Notes: generated from the sequence alone by a model not told the origin. Positions 1 to 9,323 are shown, counted from the first letter of the stretch. The stretch is DNA of 64,000 bases from Clostridium sp. SY8519 (GCF_000270305.1 NC_015737.1:182501-246500), one strand, 5' to 3'. Numbers and translations: made by a program.

Positions 1-33
1 TTCGCATTTTATTGTACAGATCCTATAATCGAG

Positions 34-122
34 CGGAGAAGGAGGGATTTGAACCCTCGCGCCGCTTTCACGACCTGCACCCTTTCCAGGGGTGTCCCTT
101 CGGCCAGCTTGGGTACTTCTCC
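34..122 (-). tRNA. tRNA-Ser (anticodon GGA)
   Basis: Read on the minus strand, the sequence folds as a class II tRNA of 89 nt. The acceptor stem GGAGAAG pairs with CTTCTCC, followed by discriminator G. The anticodon loop CTGGAAA gives anticodon GGA, which reads Ser UCC/UCU. There is a long variable arm and a T-loop of the GTTCAAATC type. The 3' CCA is not encoded (CTC follows the discriminator). It lies about 105 nt downstream of a second tRNA-Ser, probably on the same transcript. Confidence 0.95.
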
Positions 123-227
123 GAATTGTACATCGCTCAGATCTCTCTGCCCAGGATGTATCTGTATAGGTTGTTGCGAACATCTCTGCCGCATCCGTCA
201 AACGCAGGTCAGCACCGGATGTTCGAG

Positions 228-313
228 CGGAGAGAGTGGGATTCGAACCCACGCGCCCTTTCGGACAAACGGTTTTCAAGACCGCCTCGTTATGACCACT
301 TCGATATCTCTCC
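228..313 (-). tRNA. tRNA-Ser (anticodon TGA)
   Basis: An 86-nt class II tRNA on the minus strand. Acceptor stem GGAGAGA pairs with TCTCTCC, discriminator G. The anticodon arm CGGTCTTGAAAACCG carries TGA, reading Ser UCA and related codons. The long variable arm and the T-loop GGTTCGAATCC fit tRNA-Ser. CCA is not encoded. A consensus promoter lies about 40 nt upstream. Confidence 0.95.
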
Positions 314-354
314 ATTGATTTTCAAAATCGCTCGAGGAATCGAACGCAAAAATT

Positions 355-383
355 ATTATACATATCTCCCCCTGTTGTGTCAA
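355..383 (-). promoter_or_regulatory. Sigma-A promoter for the tRNA-Ser pair
   Basis: On the minus strand TTGACA (378-383) and TATAAT (355-360) are separated by exactly 17 nt, a perfect consensus, about 40 nt upstream of the first tRNA. The rest of the gap up to 576 shows no gene and no clear terminator. Confidence 0.85.
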
Positions 384-576
384 TACAAATTTTATCTTTT
401 TTTATTTATTTCTTCCGGACACTCTTCTCTCGTTCGTAAATGAGATCCAGGCCGCATCCCGAAGCCCTGTTGTCCCGCTCTTACGCTCCGGAATGCAGCC
501 TGGCAGTTCTTCCTGCATACAGTCAGCTATCCATTACCCTGCTGCTCCTGCTGCTTCTCCCATGCCCTTATACTAT

Positions 577-2901
577 CTATTTTGCCGTCTTATAGGTACG
601 GTATGAGAACATCGCTTCTGACAGTTTCACTTTGCTGCTGCGTCTGGCAGCTAATTCAAATGTAACCTGGTCATTTGCTTTGTCATACTCTGTAAAGATC
701 GGACGGCTGCCCTGCCGTAAGTCCTTATAGTTGACATCAGAAATCGTTCCCTCTGGTACATAAGCTCCAATGGTATCAATGACGCCATGCAGGCCCCATC
801 CGATGACTACTGAATTCGCGTTAAAATAATCCACGCTGCCGCAGTGGCTGGCAATATGGTACTTCTCTGTCTTCTTATTCAGATCCGTCCCGTTAATCAC
901 ATCGCTGATCTGTACGGTTTTTGTCTTTTCCTGGATTTCCGCGCGGAACACACGTGTTAAAGTAGGAATCTCTGATTTCACAGCCAGGAACGGGGCGGTG
1001 CCTGTCTCATTGTCAAATACGCTGATCACCGGATTGCCGCTGATTCTGCCGTCCGCTTTTTTATTGCTGTACCGTGCGTAATGCTGGCCGAAGGTCAGGG
1101 CCTGGAAGGTTTTTCCATTATCATCGGCGCGGGTTCTCGTATAGGCATCGTATCCCTTCAGTGTGCTGGCTTTTCCGCCCAGTATCCAGTCAATCTTTCC
1201 GCTCTTTGCGTCAAACTGGTAGACCGCGGACTGATCCCGCATGGAAACCAGAAGTTTATCTATGCTTCCATCCGGATGCAGCGTATAATCCACACTGTTG
1301 ACATGCACATAATCCTGCCATCCGTCCGCATAGGAGGATATGGTATCCTGTCCGACGGCTACCTCTGTCCCTTCTGCTGTGCTTCCGGCATAGTCCATCT
1401 TCTCTACTGCTGATTCATACAGAAGGGGATAGTCTGTCGTATTCAGTTCCCGTACCACTTTGCCATCCCTGACTTCCTGGATGATTCCTGCCCAGACGTA
1501 AGCTTTTTTCGCTCCCTCCAGACCTTTCACGGTATCCGGAAGATTGTTTACCAGCATCTTGGTATAACTCAGGGTGAGATAATGTCCCTTTCCCAGCATC
1601 ACAAATTCGTGCTGATCCAGATACCCCTCGCCATGGGTATGATTGCGTTCTGCATTGGCATGCAGAGTCACCTGGTCAATTTCCCTGTAATTTTCATCCA
1701 TTACCACATACATTCCGCTGCTGAATCCGCCGTTAGCATTTCTGAATTTTGTATTCAGCTCCGCAAAATAGCTGAAATTCTTTCCCTGCTGCTGCGGCGC
1801 AAAATTTTCCACCTGGTGTTCGCCGGCGCAGAGGAGATTTCTGTAATAGATCAGTTCCCCTTTGGTATTGACACGCAGCAGATAGTGATCCACCGCAAAC
1901 GTGTACACCCCGGCGTTTTTCTCTGCCACGGCCTGCTTGACAACCGACAGCTCCGGCATGGTTTCCGGCATCGTGTGGATCCGATAAACAGCTCCATCCT
2001 CCATCGTCACTTTCAGGATCTGATCTGCCGTTTTGCCGGCATCCAGGGTATCTGGCACAAAGCTGCCCTTTTTCACTGCTTCTGTCACATCTGCAGTTTT
2101 CTCTTCTGTGGTTTTCTCTCCTTTGATGCTTTCCACACGGGAAATTTTTTCCCCCTCATCCGGTGTCAGTTTCAGGACATTGCCCGCAACATACGCATTC
2201 AGATAATAATCCGTCTGATTGCTCTGATCTGCAGAACCAATGATCTCGACCCCGGTAGCGCCCTTTTCATCTGCGGCCTGCACTTCGATGGCTGCCGCCT
2301 TCGGAACCAGGCTCAGCGCATTCTTCTGTGCTTTAATGCTCTTCTGATAGTTAAAATATACATCCGAGTAATCGATTACCTCATGGCTTTCCGGCTTTTT
2401 GACCGTGTCAGAAGATCCTGCCGGTTTGTTTCCCGCAGACGGTTTATCTGCCGGCTGATTCCCCTTGGACGGTTTTTTTGCCGGTGTTTTCGTTTTTACC
2501 TGTACCTTGATACGGGCCTTTACTTTTTTCTGTTTCGCCAGATATACGGTCACCACTGCCTTGCCGCTTCTGGTCCCGCCGGTCACTGCCTTGCCGCTTG
2601 TTTTGTTTATTTTCAGTATCTTCGTGTTGCTGCTTTTATAGTATACCTTTGCCTTCCTGCCCTTGTACTTTGCGACTGCGCGAAAACGAATCGTTTTCTT
2701 TTTTCCCTTTACCTGCGTAATGGTGTAAGTACCGGTTTTTCCGCTGTTTACTTTTTTCGGCGCGGTAATCTTCACATAGGTACTCTTCTTTCCCGCCGCA
2801 TGCGCCTGCGCTGGCAGGATTCCCATTCCCATGGACATGCAAAGGGAGGCTGACAGCACGGCCGCACCTGCCCGTTTCATATTTTTTCTGTTCTGCATCA
2901 T
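577..2901 (-). CDS. Secreted arylsulfotransferase-like protein with N-terminal Ig-like domain
   Basis: Predicted aryl-sulfate sulfotransferase (AssT, Arylsulfotrans family), which moves sulfate between phenolic donors and acceptors without PAPS. I chose the ATG at 2901 (774 residues) because it follows GAGAGG and opens directly into a signal peptide: basic start, hydrophobic core, then AQAHA as a likely cleavage site. Residues about 40-140 look like a lysine-rich bacterial Ig-like (Big2) domain, followed by a Lys/Pro/Ser linker. The rest carries AssT-like stretches, including YQFDAKSGKIDWILGG and HCGSVDYFNANSVVIGWGLHG. A Big2 domain in front of AssT suggests wall retention. Family membership is fairly secure; activity and substrate are not known. 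It appears monocistronic. Confidence 0.72.
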   Translation of the reverse strand: MMQNRKNMKRAGAAVLSASLCMSMGMGILPAQAHAAGKKSTYVKITAPKKVNSGKTGTYTITQVKGKKKTIRFRAVAKYKGRKAKVYYKSSNTKILKINKTSGKAVTGGTRSGKAVVTVYLAKQKKVKARIKVQVKTKTPAKKPSKGNQPADKPSAGNKPAGSSDTVKKPESHEVIDYSDVYFNYQKSIKAQKNALSLVPKAAAIEVQAADEKGATGVEIIGSADQSNQTDYYLNAYVAGNVLKLTPDEGEKISRVESIKGEKTTEEKTADVTEAVKKGSFVPDTLDAGKTADQILKVTMEDGAVYRIHTMPETMPELSVVKQAVAEKNAGVYTFAVDHYLLRVNTKGELIYYRNLLCAGEHQVENFAPQQQGKNFSYFAELNTKFRNANGGFSSGMYVVMDENYREIDQVTLHANAERNHTHGEGYLDQHEFVMLGKGHYLTLSYTKMLVNNLPDTVKGLEGAKKAYVWAGIIQEVRDGKVVRELNTTDYPLLYESAVEKMDYAGSTAEGTEVAVGQDTISSYADGWQDYVHVNSVDYTLHPDGSIDKLLVSMRDQSAVYQFDAKSGKIDWILGGKASTLKGYDAYTRTRADDNGKTFQALTFGQHYARYSNKKADGRISGNPVISVFDNETGTAPFLAVKSEIPTLTRVFRAEIQEKTKTVQISDVINGTDLNKKTEKYHIASHCGSVDYFNANSVVIGWGLHGVIDTIGAYVPEGTISDVNYKDLRQGSRPIFTEYDKANDQVTFELAARRSSKVKLSEAMFSYRTYKTAK

Positions 2902-2930
2902 ATCCCGTCCTCTCTCATTTTCTCCTGCAG

Positions 2931-2962
2931 ATCTCCTGTGCACACCTGTCCGCGCAGGAGAT
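2931..2962 (-). other. Leader inverted repeat upstream of the arylsulfotransferase gene
   Basis: ATCTCCTG (2931-2938) and CAGGAGAT (2955-2962) are perfect 8-bp inverted copies 16 nt apart, 30-60 nt upstream of the chosen start. In RNA this would be a leader hairpin that could sequester or mimic SD-like GGAG sequence; it could also be an operator. Confidence 0.35.
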
Positions 2963-2979
2963 TTTCTATTTTTTTGCAC

Positions 2980-3004
2980 AAAAAAAGTGTAGCAATCGCT
3001 ACAC
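2980..3004 (-). terminator. Rho-independent terminator of the tex-tsaD operon
   Basis: GTGTAGC (2987-2993) pairs perfectly with GCTACAC (2998-3004) around a 4-nt loop. On the minus strand it is followed by seven T. It lies about 80 nt after the stop of the LysR remnant that ends the operon. Confidence 0.85.
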
Positions 3005-3082
3005 TCTTTGTAAAATATTCATTTATTATCTGAATCATAACCGGCGGTTATCTTCTATGTGTCGGAAACACCTTATCAGATT

Positions 3083-3373
3083 TCATGTTTCCCGTGCATA
3101 TTGCTGCAGAATATCCTCCACCAGAGACGGGGAATGCTTCCACAGCGCTACGATCGGCATCACGCCCCCTGTTTCCGCCGCAAGACAAATTCCGGCCTCT
3201 GTCAGCTCTACCCGTCGGTTTTCCCGATGAAACAGCGGGACGCCCAGTTCCTTCTCCAGCAAGGCAATCTGCTTGCTCAGCGCAGGCTGGGATACATATA
3301 AGGTACGGGCTGCCGCTGTAAAATTAAGGCACTTCGCCGCCTCCAGAAAATACTCCACCTGTGTCAGATTCAT
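3083..3373 (-). CDS. Internally deleted LysR-type regulator (HTH plus C-terminal tail only)
   Basis: A 96-residue reading frame. Residues 1-62 are a textbook LysR DNA-binding domain (MNLTQVEYFLEAAKCLNFTA, then QPALSKQIALLEKELGVPLF). After about residue 68 the text jumps to GVMPIVALWKHSPSLVEDIL, which resembles the very end of a LysR effector domain. Normal family members are about 300 residues, so roughly 200 residues of effector domain are missing, in frame. The ATG lies 2 nt after the tsaD stop and its SD (GGGAG) is inside tsaD, so it is co-transcribed with tsaD. It could be a relic or a mini-regulator still able to bind DNA. The N-terminus closely resembles the intact LysR protein at 40162-41067. 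Confidence 0.7.
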   Translation of the reverse strand: MNLTQVEYFLEAAKCLNFTAAARTLYVSQPALSKQIALLEKELGVPLFHRENRRVELTEAGICLAAETGGVMPIVALWKHSPSLVEDILQQYARET

Positions 3374-3375
3374 AC

Positions 3376-4401
3376 TTATCTTTCTCCCAGCTTCAAATTA
3401 GGGACCGCATTCAGATCCAGACCGCTGCGCGTGCCTGCCAGATATTCGTAATACCCCGCAGCCCCGATCATCGCTGCATTATCCGTACACAGAACAGGGG
3501 AGGGATGATAAAAGCGGATTCCGTTTTCCTCACAGGCGGCGCGCATGCCTTCCCGCAGTGCCGTATTGGAGGCCACGCCTCCCGCAATCGCAAGTTTTTC
3601 CGCGCCGAATTCTCTGGCGCCCCGGATGGCATGTTCAATCAGCACATCCACAACTGCCTTCTGAAAAGAGGCCGCGATGTCTTCCGGCACAATCTCCTGT
3701 TTTTTCATTCTGCATCCGTTAATATAATTCAAAACCGCTGATTTCACGCCGCTGAAGCTGAAATCATAGGGGCTGTCATTGACTTTCGCCCTGGGAAACG
3801 GAATGGCCTCCGCATTGCCCTGTCTGGCGGCTTTTTCAATTTTCGGGCCGCCAGGGTACCCCAGTCCGATGGCACGGGCCACTTTGTCAAATGCCTCTCC
3901 GGCCGCGTCATCCCTTGTGCGCCCCAGCACACGATAGACGCCGTAGTCCTCCACCTGTACCAGATGCGTATGCCCGCCGGAAACCACCAGACACAAGAAA
4001 GGGGGTTCCAGATCTTTATTTTCTATGTAATTCGCGCTGATATGCCCTTCAATATGATGAACCCCGACCAGGGGGATCTGTCTGGCATAACTGATGGCCT
4101 TGGCTTCTGCCACTCCCACCAGGAGGGCCCCCACAAGGCCGGGTCCGTAGGTCACCGCAATCCCGTCTATGTCATCCAGTGTCATTCCCGCCTGTTTTAA
4201 GGCTTCGCGGATCACCGGATTCATATGTTCGATATGCTTTCTGGAAGCAATCTCCGGCACAACGCCGCCGTACAGCGTGTGAAGGGCGATCTGTGAAGAG
4301 ATCACATTCGAACGGACGTCCCGTCCGTTTACCACAACTGCCGCTGCCGTCTCGTCACAGGAACTTTCGATTGCCAGTATTTTTATTTCTTTTTCAGTCA
4401 T
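3376..4401 (-). CDS. tsaD: tRNA N6-adenosine threonylcarbamoyltransferase TsaD
   Basis: Catalytic subunit of t6A37 synthesis: it transfers the threonylcarbamoyl group from threonylcarbamoyl-AMP to A37 of ANN-decoding tRNAs, working with TsaB and TsaE. Visible marks are the ASKHA start [16 protein letters not shown], the metal-binding HxxxH in [29 protein letters not shown] and the late [12 protein letters not shown] chose the ATG at 4401 (341 residues) because it follows GGAGAAGAG and opens into the conserved N-terminus; the rnz stop overlaps it by 8 nt. TsaC, which makes the intermediate, is not in this window. Confidence 0.96.
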   Translation of the reverse strand: MTEKEIKILAIESSCDETAAAVVVNGRDVRSNVISSQIALHTLYGGVVPEIASRKHIEHMNPVIREALKQAGMTLDDIDGIAVTYGPGLVGALLVGVAEAKAISYARQIPLVGVHHIEGHISANYIENKDLEPPFLCLVVSGGHTHLVQVEDYGVYRVLGRTRDDAAGEAFDKVARAIGLGYPGGPKIEKAARQGNAEAIPFPRAKVNDSPYDFSFSGVKSAVLNYINGCRMKKQEIVPEDIAASFQKAVVDVLIEHAIRGAREFGAEKLAIAGGVASNTALREGMRAACEENGIRFYHPSPVLCTDNAAMIGAAGYYEYLAGTRSGLDLNAVPNLKLGER

Positions 4402-5374
4402 TTTTCTCTTCTCCTGCCGGTTTCTGCTCCGCGGCGCAGGATTCCGGGCCCTTCGGATCCTGATCATCTGTAAAGTCCAGTTCGATCATCCGGCCGTCTT
4501 TTCCTGCTTCCGCTTTGGGAAAAATCTTCCGCACTTCGCCCATATAACGCTCTTCATGCACCAGGGACGGAGAATAATGGGTCAGCCACAAAGCCTTCAC
4601 GTCTGCGTCCCTGGCAATCCTGGCCGCTTCATAAAAGGTCATATGCCGGTACTGTTTTGCTTTAGCCAGTTTTTCTTTCTCTGCATACATTCCTTCCAGA
4701 ATAGCCAGATCCGCTTCTTTTGCGTGTTCCGCAATGGCCCTGGTCGGACGGGTATCGGTACAGTAAATCAAATGGATCCCCTTCCGCTGCGCTCCCAGCA
4801 CCATATCCGGTGTAAGGGTTCTTCCATCTTCGGTGGCAATCGTTTCCCCATGCTGCAGCCGGTTCCAGTAGCGCTGTTCGATCTGCTGGGCCTTTGCCCG
4901 CTCCACATCAAACCGCCCTTTCCGGTCAATGTCAATCGTGTAGCCATAGCATACCACGTTATGTTTTACCCGGAAAGCAGTGATCCGATATCCATTGACT
5001 GCAATGGTTTCCTCCGGCTGGCTCAATTCATGAAATTTGATCTCAAACGGAAGTTCCGGCGCAATTACGCGCAGCGCGCTGACCACCCGCTCCAGTCCCT
5101 TCGGGCCGATCATCAGAAGGGGTTTGTGCCGTTCCGCATTTCCCAGGGTCAGCAAAAGCCCCGGCAGTCCGCCGATATGGTCCGCATGATAATGGGTAAA
5201 GCAAATGACATCCAGCGGATGCACACTCCAGCCGGCCTCTTTCACAGCCACCTGTGTCCCTTCCCCGCAGTCAATCAGAAGACTGCTTCCATTGTAGCGC
5301 GTCATCAGCGCGGTCAGCTTCCTGTGGGGCAGCGGCATCATTCCGCCGGTTCCCAGTAAACATACATCTAACAT
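4394..5374 (-). CDS. rnz: Ribonuclease Z (tRNA 3' endonuclease)
   Basis: Metallo-beta-lactamase-fold enzyme that trims the 3' trailer of tRNA precursors lacking encoded CCA, which fits the two CCA-less tRNA-Ser genes in this window. The zinc motif [10 protein letters not shown] is present near residue 60, and there is a later lone His in LWLTHYSPS. The start [11 protein letters not shown] at 5374 is preceded by GGAGG and overlaps the rimI stop by 7 nt. About 326 residues, close to other bacterial RNase Z. It is translationally coupled on both sides within the t6A operon. Confidence 0.93.
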   Translation of the reverse strand: MLDVCLLGTGGMMPLPHRKLTALMTRYNGSSLLIDCGEGTQVAVKEAGWSVHPLDVICFTHYHADHIGGLPGLLLTLGNAERHKPLLMIGPKGLERVVSALRVIAPELPFEIKFHELSQPEETIAVNGYRITAFRVKHNVVCYGYTIDIDRKGRFDVERAKAQQIEQRYWNRLQHGETIATEDGRTLTPDMVLGAQRKGIHLIYCTDTRPTRAIAEHAKEADLAILEGMYAEKEKLAKAKQYRHMTFYEAARIARDADVKALWLTHYSPSLVHEERYMGEVRKIFPKAEAGKDGRMIELDFTDDQDPKGPESCAAEQKPAGEEKND

Positions 5375-5859
5375 TCCAGTTCCTCCAGACAGCAGCACAT
5401 CACCCGGGCGTCTTCCCGGGGATTTCGATAGAAATTCTTTCGGCATCCGCATACAGAAAACCCTGTTTTTTCATAAACGGCCTGTGCCGCCGTGTTTGAT
5501 TCCCGCACTTCCAGATAAATGCTGCGGATCCCGCGGCGGGCCGCCTGTTTCTGGATTTCACGGATCAGCATTCTTCCAATACCTCTGCGGCGAAAGTCTT
5601 CCCGGACCGCGACATTTGTGATTTCACCTTCGTCCGCCGCTGTATACAGTCCGCAGTAGCCTGCCAGTCTTCCTTCTGCTTCCGCTGCGCAGAAAATCGT
5701 ATTTTCGGACCGCATACCCTCCAGAAATCCCTGTTCGCTCCAGGGCATGGAAAAACAGGCGGCTTCCAGTTCCGCTGCCTGCGCCGCGTCGCTTTCTCTC
5801 ATTCCGCGCAGAATCACTTCCGGTTCTGCAGAGACATTCGTATTATTTCTTTCCTGCAT
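5368..5859 (-). CDS. rimI: Ribosomal protein bS18 N-alpha-acetyltransferase
   Basis: GNAT-fold acetyltransferase of 163 residues, expected to acetylate the N-terminal alanine of ribosomal protein S18. The acetyl-CoA loop is visible as VREDFRRRGIGRMLIREI, followed by RSIYLEVRESNTAAQAVYEK and GFSVCGCRKNFY, the RimI pattern. The N-terminus overlaps tsaB by 17 nt and the SD AGGGAG lies inside tsaB. A place between tsaB and tsaD is the common Firmicute arrangement and supports RimI over a generic GNAT enzyme. Confidence 0.9.
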   Translation of the reverse strand: MQERNNTNVSAEPEVILRGMRESDAAQAAELEAACFSMPWSEQGFLEGMRSENTIFCAAEAEGRLAGYCGLYTAADEGEITNVAVREDFRRRGIGRMLIREIQKQAARRGIRSIYLEVRESNTAAQAVYEKTGFSVCGCRKNFYRNPREDARVMCCCLEELEC

Positions 5860-6556
5860 TCAGCTTCTCCCTGCGTTCCCGCTCGGCCTGTGACAGCCGG
5901 AGATAATCCGGCTTATGTTCATCCGCATCCATCATCCGTCCCTCACCGGCATATACCACTGCCAGCGCGCCCAGGGCCGCCGCCCGCTGCTTATTCAGAT
6001 GGGCCGGCGCAAAGGAATAGGGCACGCGGCAGTTTTCTTTCAGATACGAGGAAAAAACTGCTGTCCCGTCTCCCAGAAATACGGTTTTCCGTCCGCGGGC
6101 ATTAATATCCGACACAATTTCATCGATACCGACGGCACACTGGGGCCGCAGCGTCTGCATCACACCTTCCCGGAATTCGTACAGTCCGGTATAAGTCTGC
6201 TGCCGTCTGGCATCCATCAGCGGACAGATCATATCTCCGCAGCCCCACAGATTGTAAGCCAGCCCGTCCACAGTGGGTACCGCGATAATCGGCTTGTCCA
6301 GAGCCAGGGCCAGGCCTTTTGCTGTAGCGGATCCGATCCGGAGTCCGGTAAAAGATCCCGGTCCCCCTGCCACCGCGATGGCATCCAGACTGTTCAGATC
6401 CAGTTCCACCATGCGCGCCGCCTCATCCAGCATGGGAAGCAGCGTCTGCGAATGTGTTTTTTTGTAATTCATGGTGAATTCCACCAGCAGACTGTCATCT
6501 TCCACGACAGCCACACTGGCCACCAGACCCGAACTGTCAAGCGCAAGTATTTTCAT
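5843..6556 (-). CDS. tsaB: tRNA threonylcarbamoyladenosine biosynthesis protein TsaB
   Basis: Non-catalytic partner that dimerises with TsaD in t6A synthesis. It has the ASKHA-fold opening MKILALDSSGLVASVAVV and the conserved GGPGSFTGLRIGSATAKGLA. I start at the ATG at 6556 (237 residues), preceded by GAGGAAAA and 5 nt after the tsaE stop; upstream in-frame residues do not look conserved. TsaB, like other members, lacks the HxxxH metal motif of TsaD. Confidence 0.95.
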   Translation of the reverse strand: MKILALDSSGLVASVAVVEDDSLLVEFTMNYKKTHSQTLLPMLDEAARMVELDLNSLDAIAVAGGPGSFTGLRIGSATAKGLALALDKPIIAVPTVDGLAYNLWGCGDMICPLMDARRQQTYTGLYEFREGVMQTLRPQCAVGIDEIVSDINARGRKTVFLGDGTAVFSSYLKENCRVPYSFAPAHLNKQRAAALGALAVVYAGEGRMMDADEHKPDYLRLSQAERERREKLNAGKK

Positions 6557-6561
6557 AACTG

Positions 6562-7056
6562 CTATTTTCCTCCTCTTTCTGCAGATGAACAGAATCCGGT
6601 CTCCGGATTCCCGCAAGTCTCCATCGTAATCCGCCGGAAATCAAATCCCCGTTCCAGATCTTTTTCTATGGTTACAGACAGATACTGCTCCGGCAAAAGC
6701 TCCCGGATCAGTTCCGCCCACTCGATAATTGTGACGCCGTTTCCGTAAAAATAATCTTCATAGCCGATTTCTTCCATTTCCTCAATATCCCCGATGCGAT
6801 ATACATCAAAGTGGTAAAACGGAAGGCGTCCGGATTCATAGACCTGAACAATGGTAAAGGTCGGGCTGTTCACCGGTTCGGTAATTCCAAGACCCTTTGC
6901 CAGTCCCTGGGTAAAAACAGTTTTTCCGGTTCCCAGATCGCCGTTTAATGTAATCACCATGCCCGGCCATGCTTCTTTTCCGATCTTCTCTCCCAGGGCA
7001 AATGTTTCTTCCGGCCCAAATGTTTCGATCACCTGAGGATCTTTCCCTGTCTTCAT
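6562..7056 (-). CDS. tsaE: tRNA threonylcarbamoyladenosine biosynthesis ATPase TsaE
   Basis: Small P-loop ATPase of 164 residues that drives turnover of the TsaBD complex. The Walker A is NGDLGTGKTVFTQGLA; NSPTFTIVQVYE and FYHFDVYRI are typical TsaE signatures, and EWAEL near the C-terminal half is the usual conserved segment. It starts 2 nt after the tex stop, with AGGAGT at the end of tex as its ribosome binding site. Confidence 0.95.
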   Translation of the reverse strand: MKTGKDPQVIETFGPEETFALGEKIGKEAWPGMVITLNGDLGTGKTVFTQGLAKGLGITEPVNSPTFTIVQVYESGRLPFYHFDVYRIGDIEEMEEIGYEDYFYGNGVTIIEWAELIRELLPEQYLSVTIEKDLERGFDFRRITMETCGNPETGFCSSAERGGK

Positions 7057-7058
7057 AT

Positions 7059-9212
7059 CTACTCCTGATTCTGCCCCTTCATTGTCAGGGCAATCTGCTT
7101 CTTCTTTTCATCGACAGAAAGCACTTCCACTTCCACAATATCACCCACAGATACCACATCCAGCGGATGCCGGATATACCGGTCACTCATTTGGGAAATG
7201 TGCACGAGTCCGTCCTGATGCACGCCGATATCCACAAATGCGCCAAAGTCCACCACATTGCGCACGGTGCCGGTCAGTTTCATTCCCGGTCTCAGATCCC
7301 TCATCTCCAGGACATCTGTCCTTAATATGGGCTTGGGCATGGATTCTCTGGGATCTCTTCCCGGTTTCCTTAATTCCTCCAGGATATCTTCCAGTGTCGG
7401 CATGCCGATTCCCGCGGCTGCGGCCAGCCGCTTTTTGTCCTGTTTTTCCACATGCAGCCGGGGCAGCGCTCCCTTTTTCAGATCCTCTTTTTCGTATCCC
7501 AGCGCCCGGAGCACCGACTCTGCGGCGCCATAGCTCTCCGGATGCACGCTGGTGGCATCCAGCGGATTCTTCCCGTTTCGGATTCTGAGGAATCCGGCAC
7601 ACTGCTCGAAGGCCTTCGGTCCCAGTTTCGGAACGTTCAGCAGTTCCCTGCGGCTGTAAAATCTTCCGTTGGTATCCCGATAGGCCACAATGTTCGCGGC
7701 GGTGGTTTTCGTCAGGCCGGAAACATACTGCAGCAGCGCGGCGGAAGCAGTATTCAAATCCACGCCCACCCGGTTGACGCAATCCTCCACCACCTGCTCC
7801 AGCGCATGGCTGAGCTTTTTCTGGTTCATATCATGCTGATACTGTCCCACACCAATGGATTCCGGCGTAATTTTCACCAGTTCCGCCAGGGGATCCTGGA
7901 GTCTGCGGGCAATCGAGGCAGCGCTGCGCTGTCCTACATCAAATTCCGGAAATTCCTCTGTGGCCAGTCTGCTGGCTGAATACACCGAAGCTCCGGCTTC
8001 ATTGACAATCACATAGGAAACCGGCTGTTTCAGTTCTTTTATAAAGTCCGCAATAATGGCTTCTGACTCCCGGGATGCCGTACCGTTGCCCAGTGAAATC
8101 AATGTCACCCCATAGTTTTCAATCAGCCGGCGAAGCACTCTTTTAGCTTCCTCTGTTTTATTCTGCGGCGCGGTCGGGTAGATTACCGCTGTATCCAGAA
8201 TTTTGCCGGTGGCATCCGCAACTGCCAGTTTGCATCCGGTACGGAACGCCGGGTCCCAGCCCAGCACCATCTGTCCGGCAATCGGCGGCTGCATCAGAAG
8301 CTGGCCCAGATTTTTACCGAATACACGAATGGCCCCTTCTTCTGCCCGGTCTGTCAGCTCCTTCCGCAGTTCGCGTTCGATGGCAGGCGCAGTCAGCCGA
8401 TGATAGCTGTCTGCTATGACTTTCTGCAGAAACCGCGCGGATTCCGTCTGTCCTGTTTTGATGATCTGACGATTCAGATAGGTAAGAATCTCCTCTTCCG
8501 GCGCGTCGATATGTACGGTCAGATACTTTTCTTTTTCCCCCCGGTTCAGCGCCAGGATCCGATGTCCCGCCACCCTGGCTATGGGTTCCGCAAAGGAATA
8601 ATAGCGTTCATAGACAGATGAGGCGTCAGAGTCTCTGGCATCCGAACGCAGGATTCCTTTGCGATAGGTTTTTTCCCGGATCCAGGCGCGGAATTCGGCC
8701 CGTTCTGAAATATCCTCAGCCAGAATATCCCCGGCCCCTGCAAGGGCTGTTTCCACATCCGGCACTTCTTTTTTCTGATTAATATAGCAGCGGGCTTCCG
8801 CTTCCGGCGAATCTCCCTTTTTCTGCCGCAGGATCTGATCCGCCAGCGGCTGCAGCCCCCGCTCCCGGGCGGCAGATGCCCGGGTTTTCCGTTTCGGGCG
8901 ATACGGACGGTACAGATCCTCTGCCGCTGCCAGAGTCTCTGCCGCGAATATTTTCTTTTCTAACTCCGGCGTCAGTTTTCCCTGTTCCCGAATACTGTCC
9001 GCGATCTGCTGCTGTCTCGTCTCCAGATTGCGCAGATACTGCAGACGATCAGACAAATCCCGCAGGACTTCATCATTCAGACTGCCGGTTTTCTCTTTTC
9101 GATAGCGGGCAATAAACGGAACCGTGTTTCCCGCATCCATGAGTTCCACGGCCGCACGGGCCTGTTCCGGACGAATCTTCAGTTCCCGGGCAAGTATTCG
9201 AATGATATCCAT
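7059..9212 (-). CDS. tex: Tex-family S1 RNA-binding transcription accessory protein
   Basis: A 717-residue Tex protein (YqgF-like, helix-hairpin-helix and S1 domains), linked in other bacteria to transcription and nucleic-acid metabolism. Marks seen: VPFIARYRKEKTGSLNDEVL at the N-terminus; the YqgF-like core LGWDPAFRTGCKLAV and LGNGTASRESE; the HhH part QYVSGLTKTTAANIVAYR; and a C-terminal S1 domain with VDFGAFVDIGVHQDGLVHIS. The ATG at 9212 follows AAGGAGAG and begins the conserved text. It is the first gene of the operon leading to tsaD. Confidence 0.95.
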   Translation of the reverse strand: MDIIRILARELKIRPEQARAAVELMDAGNTVPFIARYRKEKTGSLNDEVLRDLSDRLQYLRNLETRQQQIADSIREQGKLTPELEKKIFAAETLAAAEDLYRPYRPKRKTRASAARERGLQPLADQILRQKKGDSPEAEARCYINQKKEVPDVETALAGAGDILAEDISERAEFRAWIREKTYRKGILRSDARDSDASSVYERYYSFAEPIARVAGHRILALNRGEKEKYLTVHIDAPEEEILTYLNRQIIKTGQTESARFLQKVIADSYHRLTAPAIERELRKELTDRAEEGAIRVFGKNLGQLLMQPPIAGQMVLGWDPAFRTGCKLAVADATGKILDTAVIYPTAPQNKTEEAKRVLRRLIENYGVTLISLGNGTASRESEAIIADFIKELKQPVSYVIVNEAGASVYSASRLATEEFPEFDVGQRSAASIARRLQDPLAELVKITPESIGVGQYQHDMNQKKLSHALEQVVEDCVNRVGVDLNTASAALLQYVSGLTKTTAANIVAYRDTNGRFYSRRELLNVPKLGPKAFEQCAGFLRIRNGKNPLDATSVHPESYGAAESVLRALGYEKEDLKKGALPRLHVEKQDKKRLAAAAGIGMPTLEDILEELRKPGRDPRESMPKPILRTDVLEMRDLRPGMKLTGTVRNVVDFGAFVDIGVHQDGLVHISQMSDRYIRHPLDVVSVGDIVEVEVLSVDEKKKQIALTMKGQNQE

Positions 9213-9245
9213 ACGATGCTTCTCTCCTTCTGTTTGCACAGCGGC

Positions 9246-9263
9246 CTGCGTCAAATGACGCAG
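9246..9263 (-). promoter_or_regulatory. Palindrome in the tex leader
   Basis: CTGCGTCA (9246-9253) and TGACGCAG (9256-9263) form a perfect 8-bp inverted repeat with only AA between them, between the tex promoter and its ribosome binding site. The two-base spacer favours a DNA operator over an RNA hairpin. Confidence 0.45.
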
Positions 9264-9294
9264 CTGCTGTGCAGCCACTCTCTGCAAGACAACT

Positions 9295-9323
9295 ATTGTA
9301 TCATAATGTTGTTATTTTTTCAC
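9295..9323 (-). promoter_or_regulatory. Promoter of the tex-tsaEB-rimI-rnz-tsaD operon
   Basis: GTGAAA (9318-9323) and TACAAT (9295-9300) on the minus strand, spacing 17 nt, about 80 nt before the tex start. It overlaps the divergent plus-strand promoter at 9309-9337, so the two units may compete. Confidence 0.6.

Noticed and set aside
3361-3741. Plus-strand frame antisense to tsaD
   Set aside because: tsaD motifs are complete on the other strand; no SD or domain.
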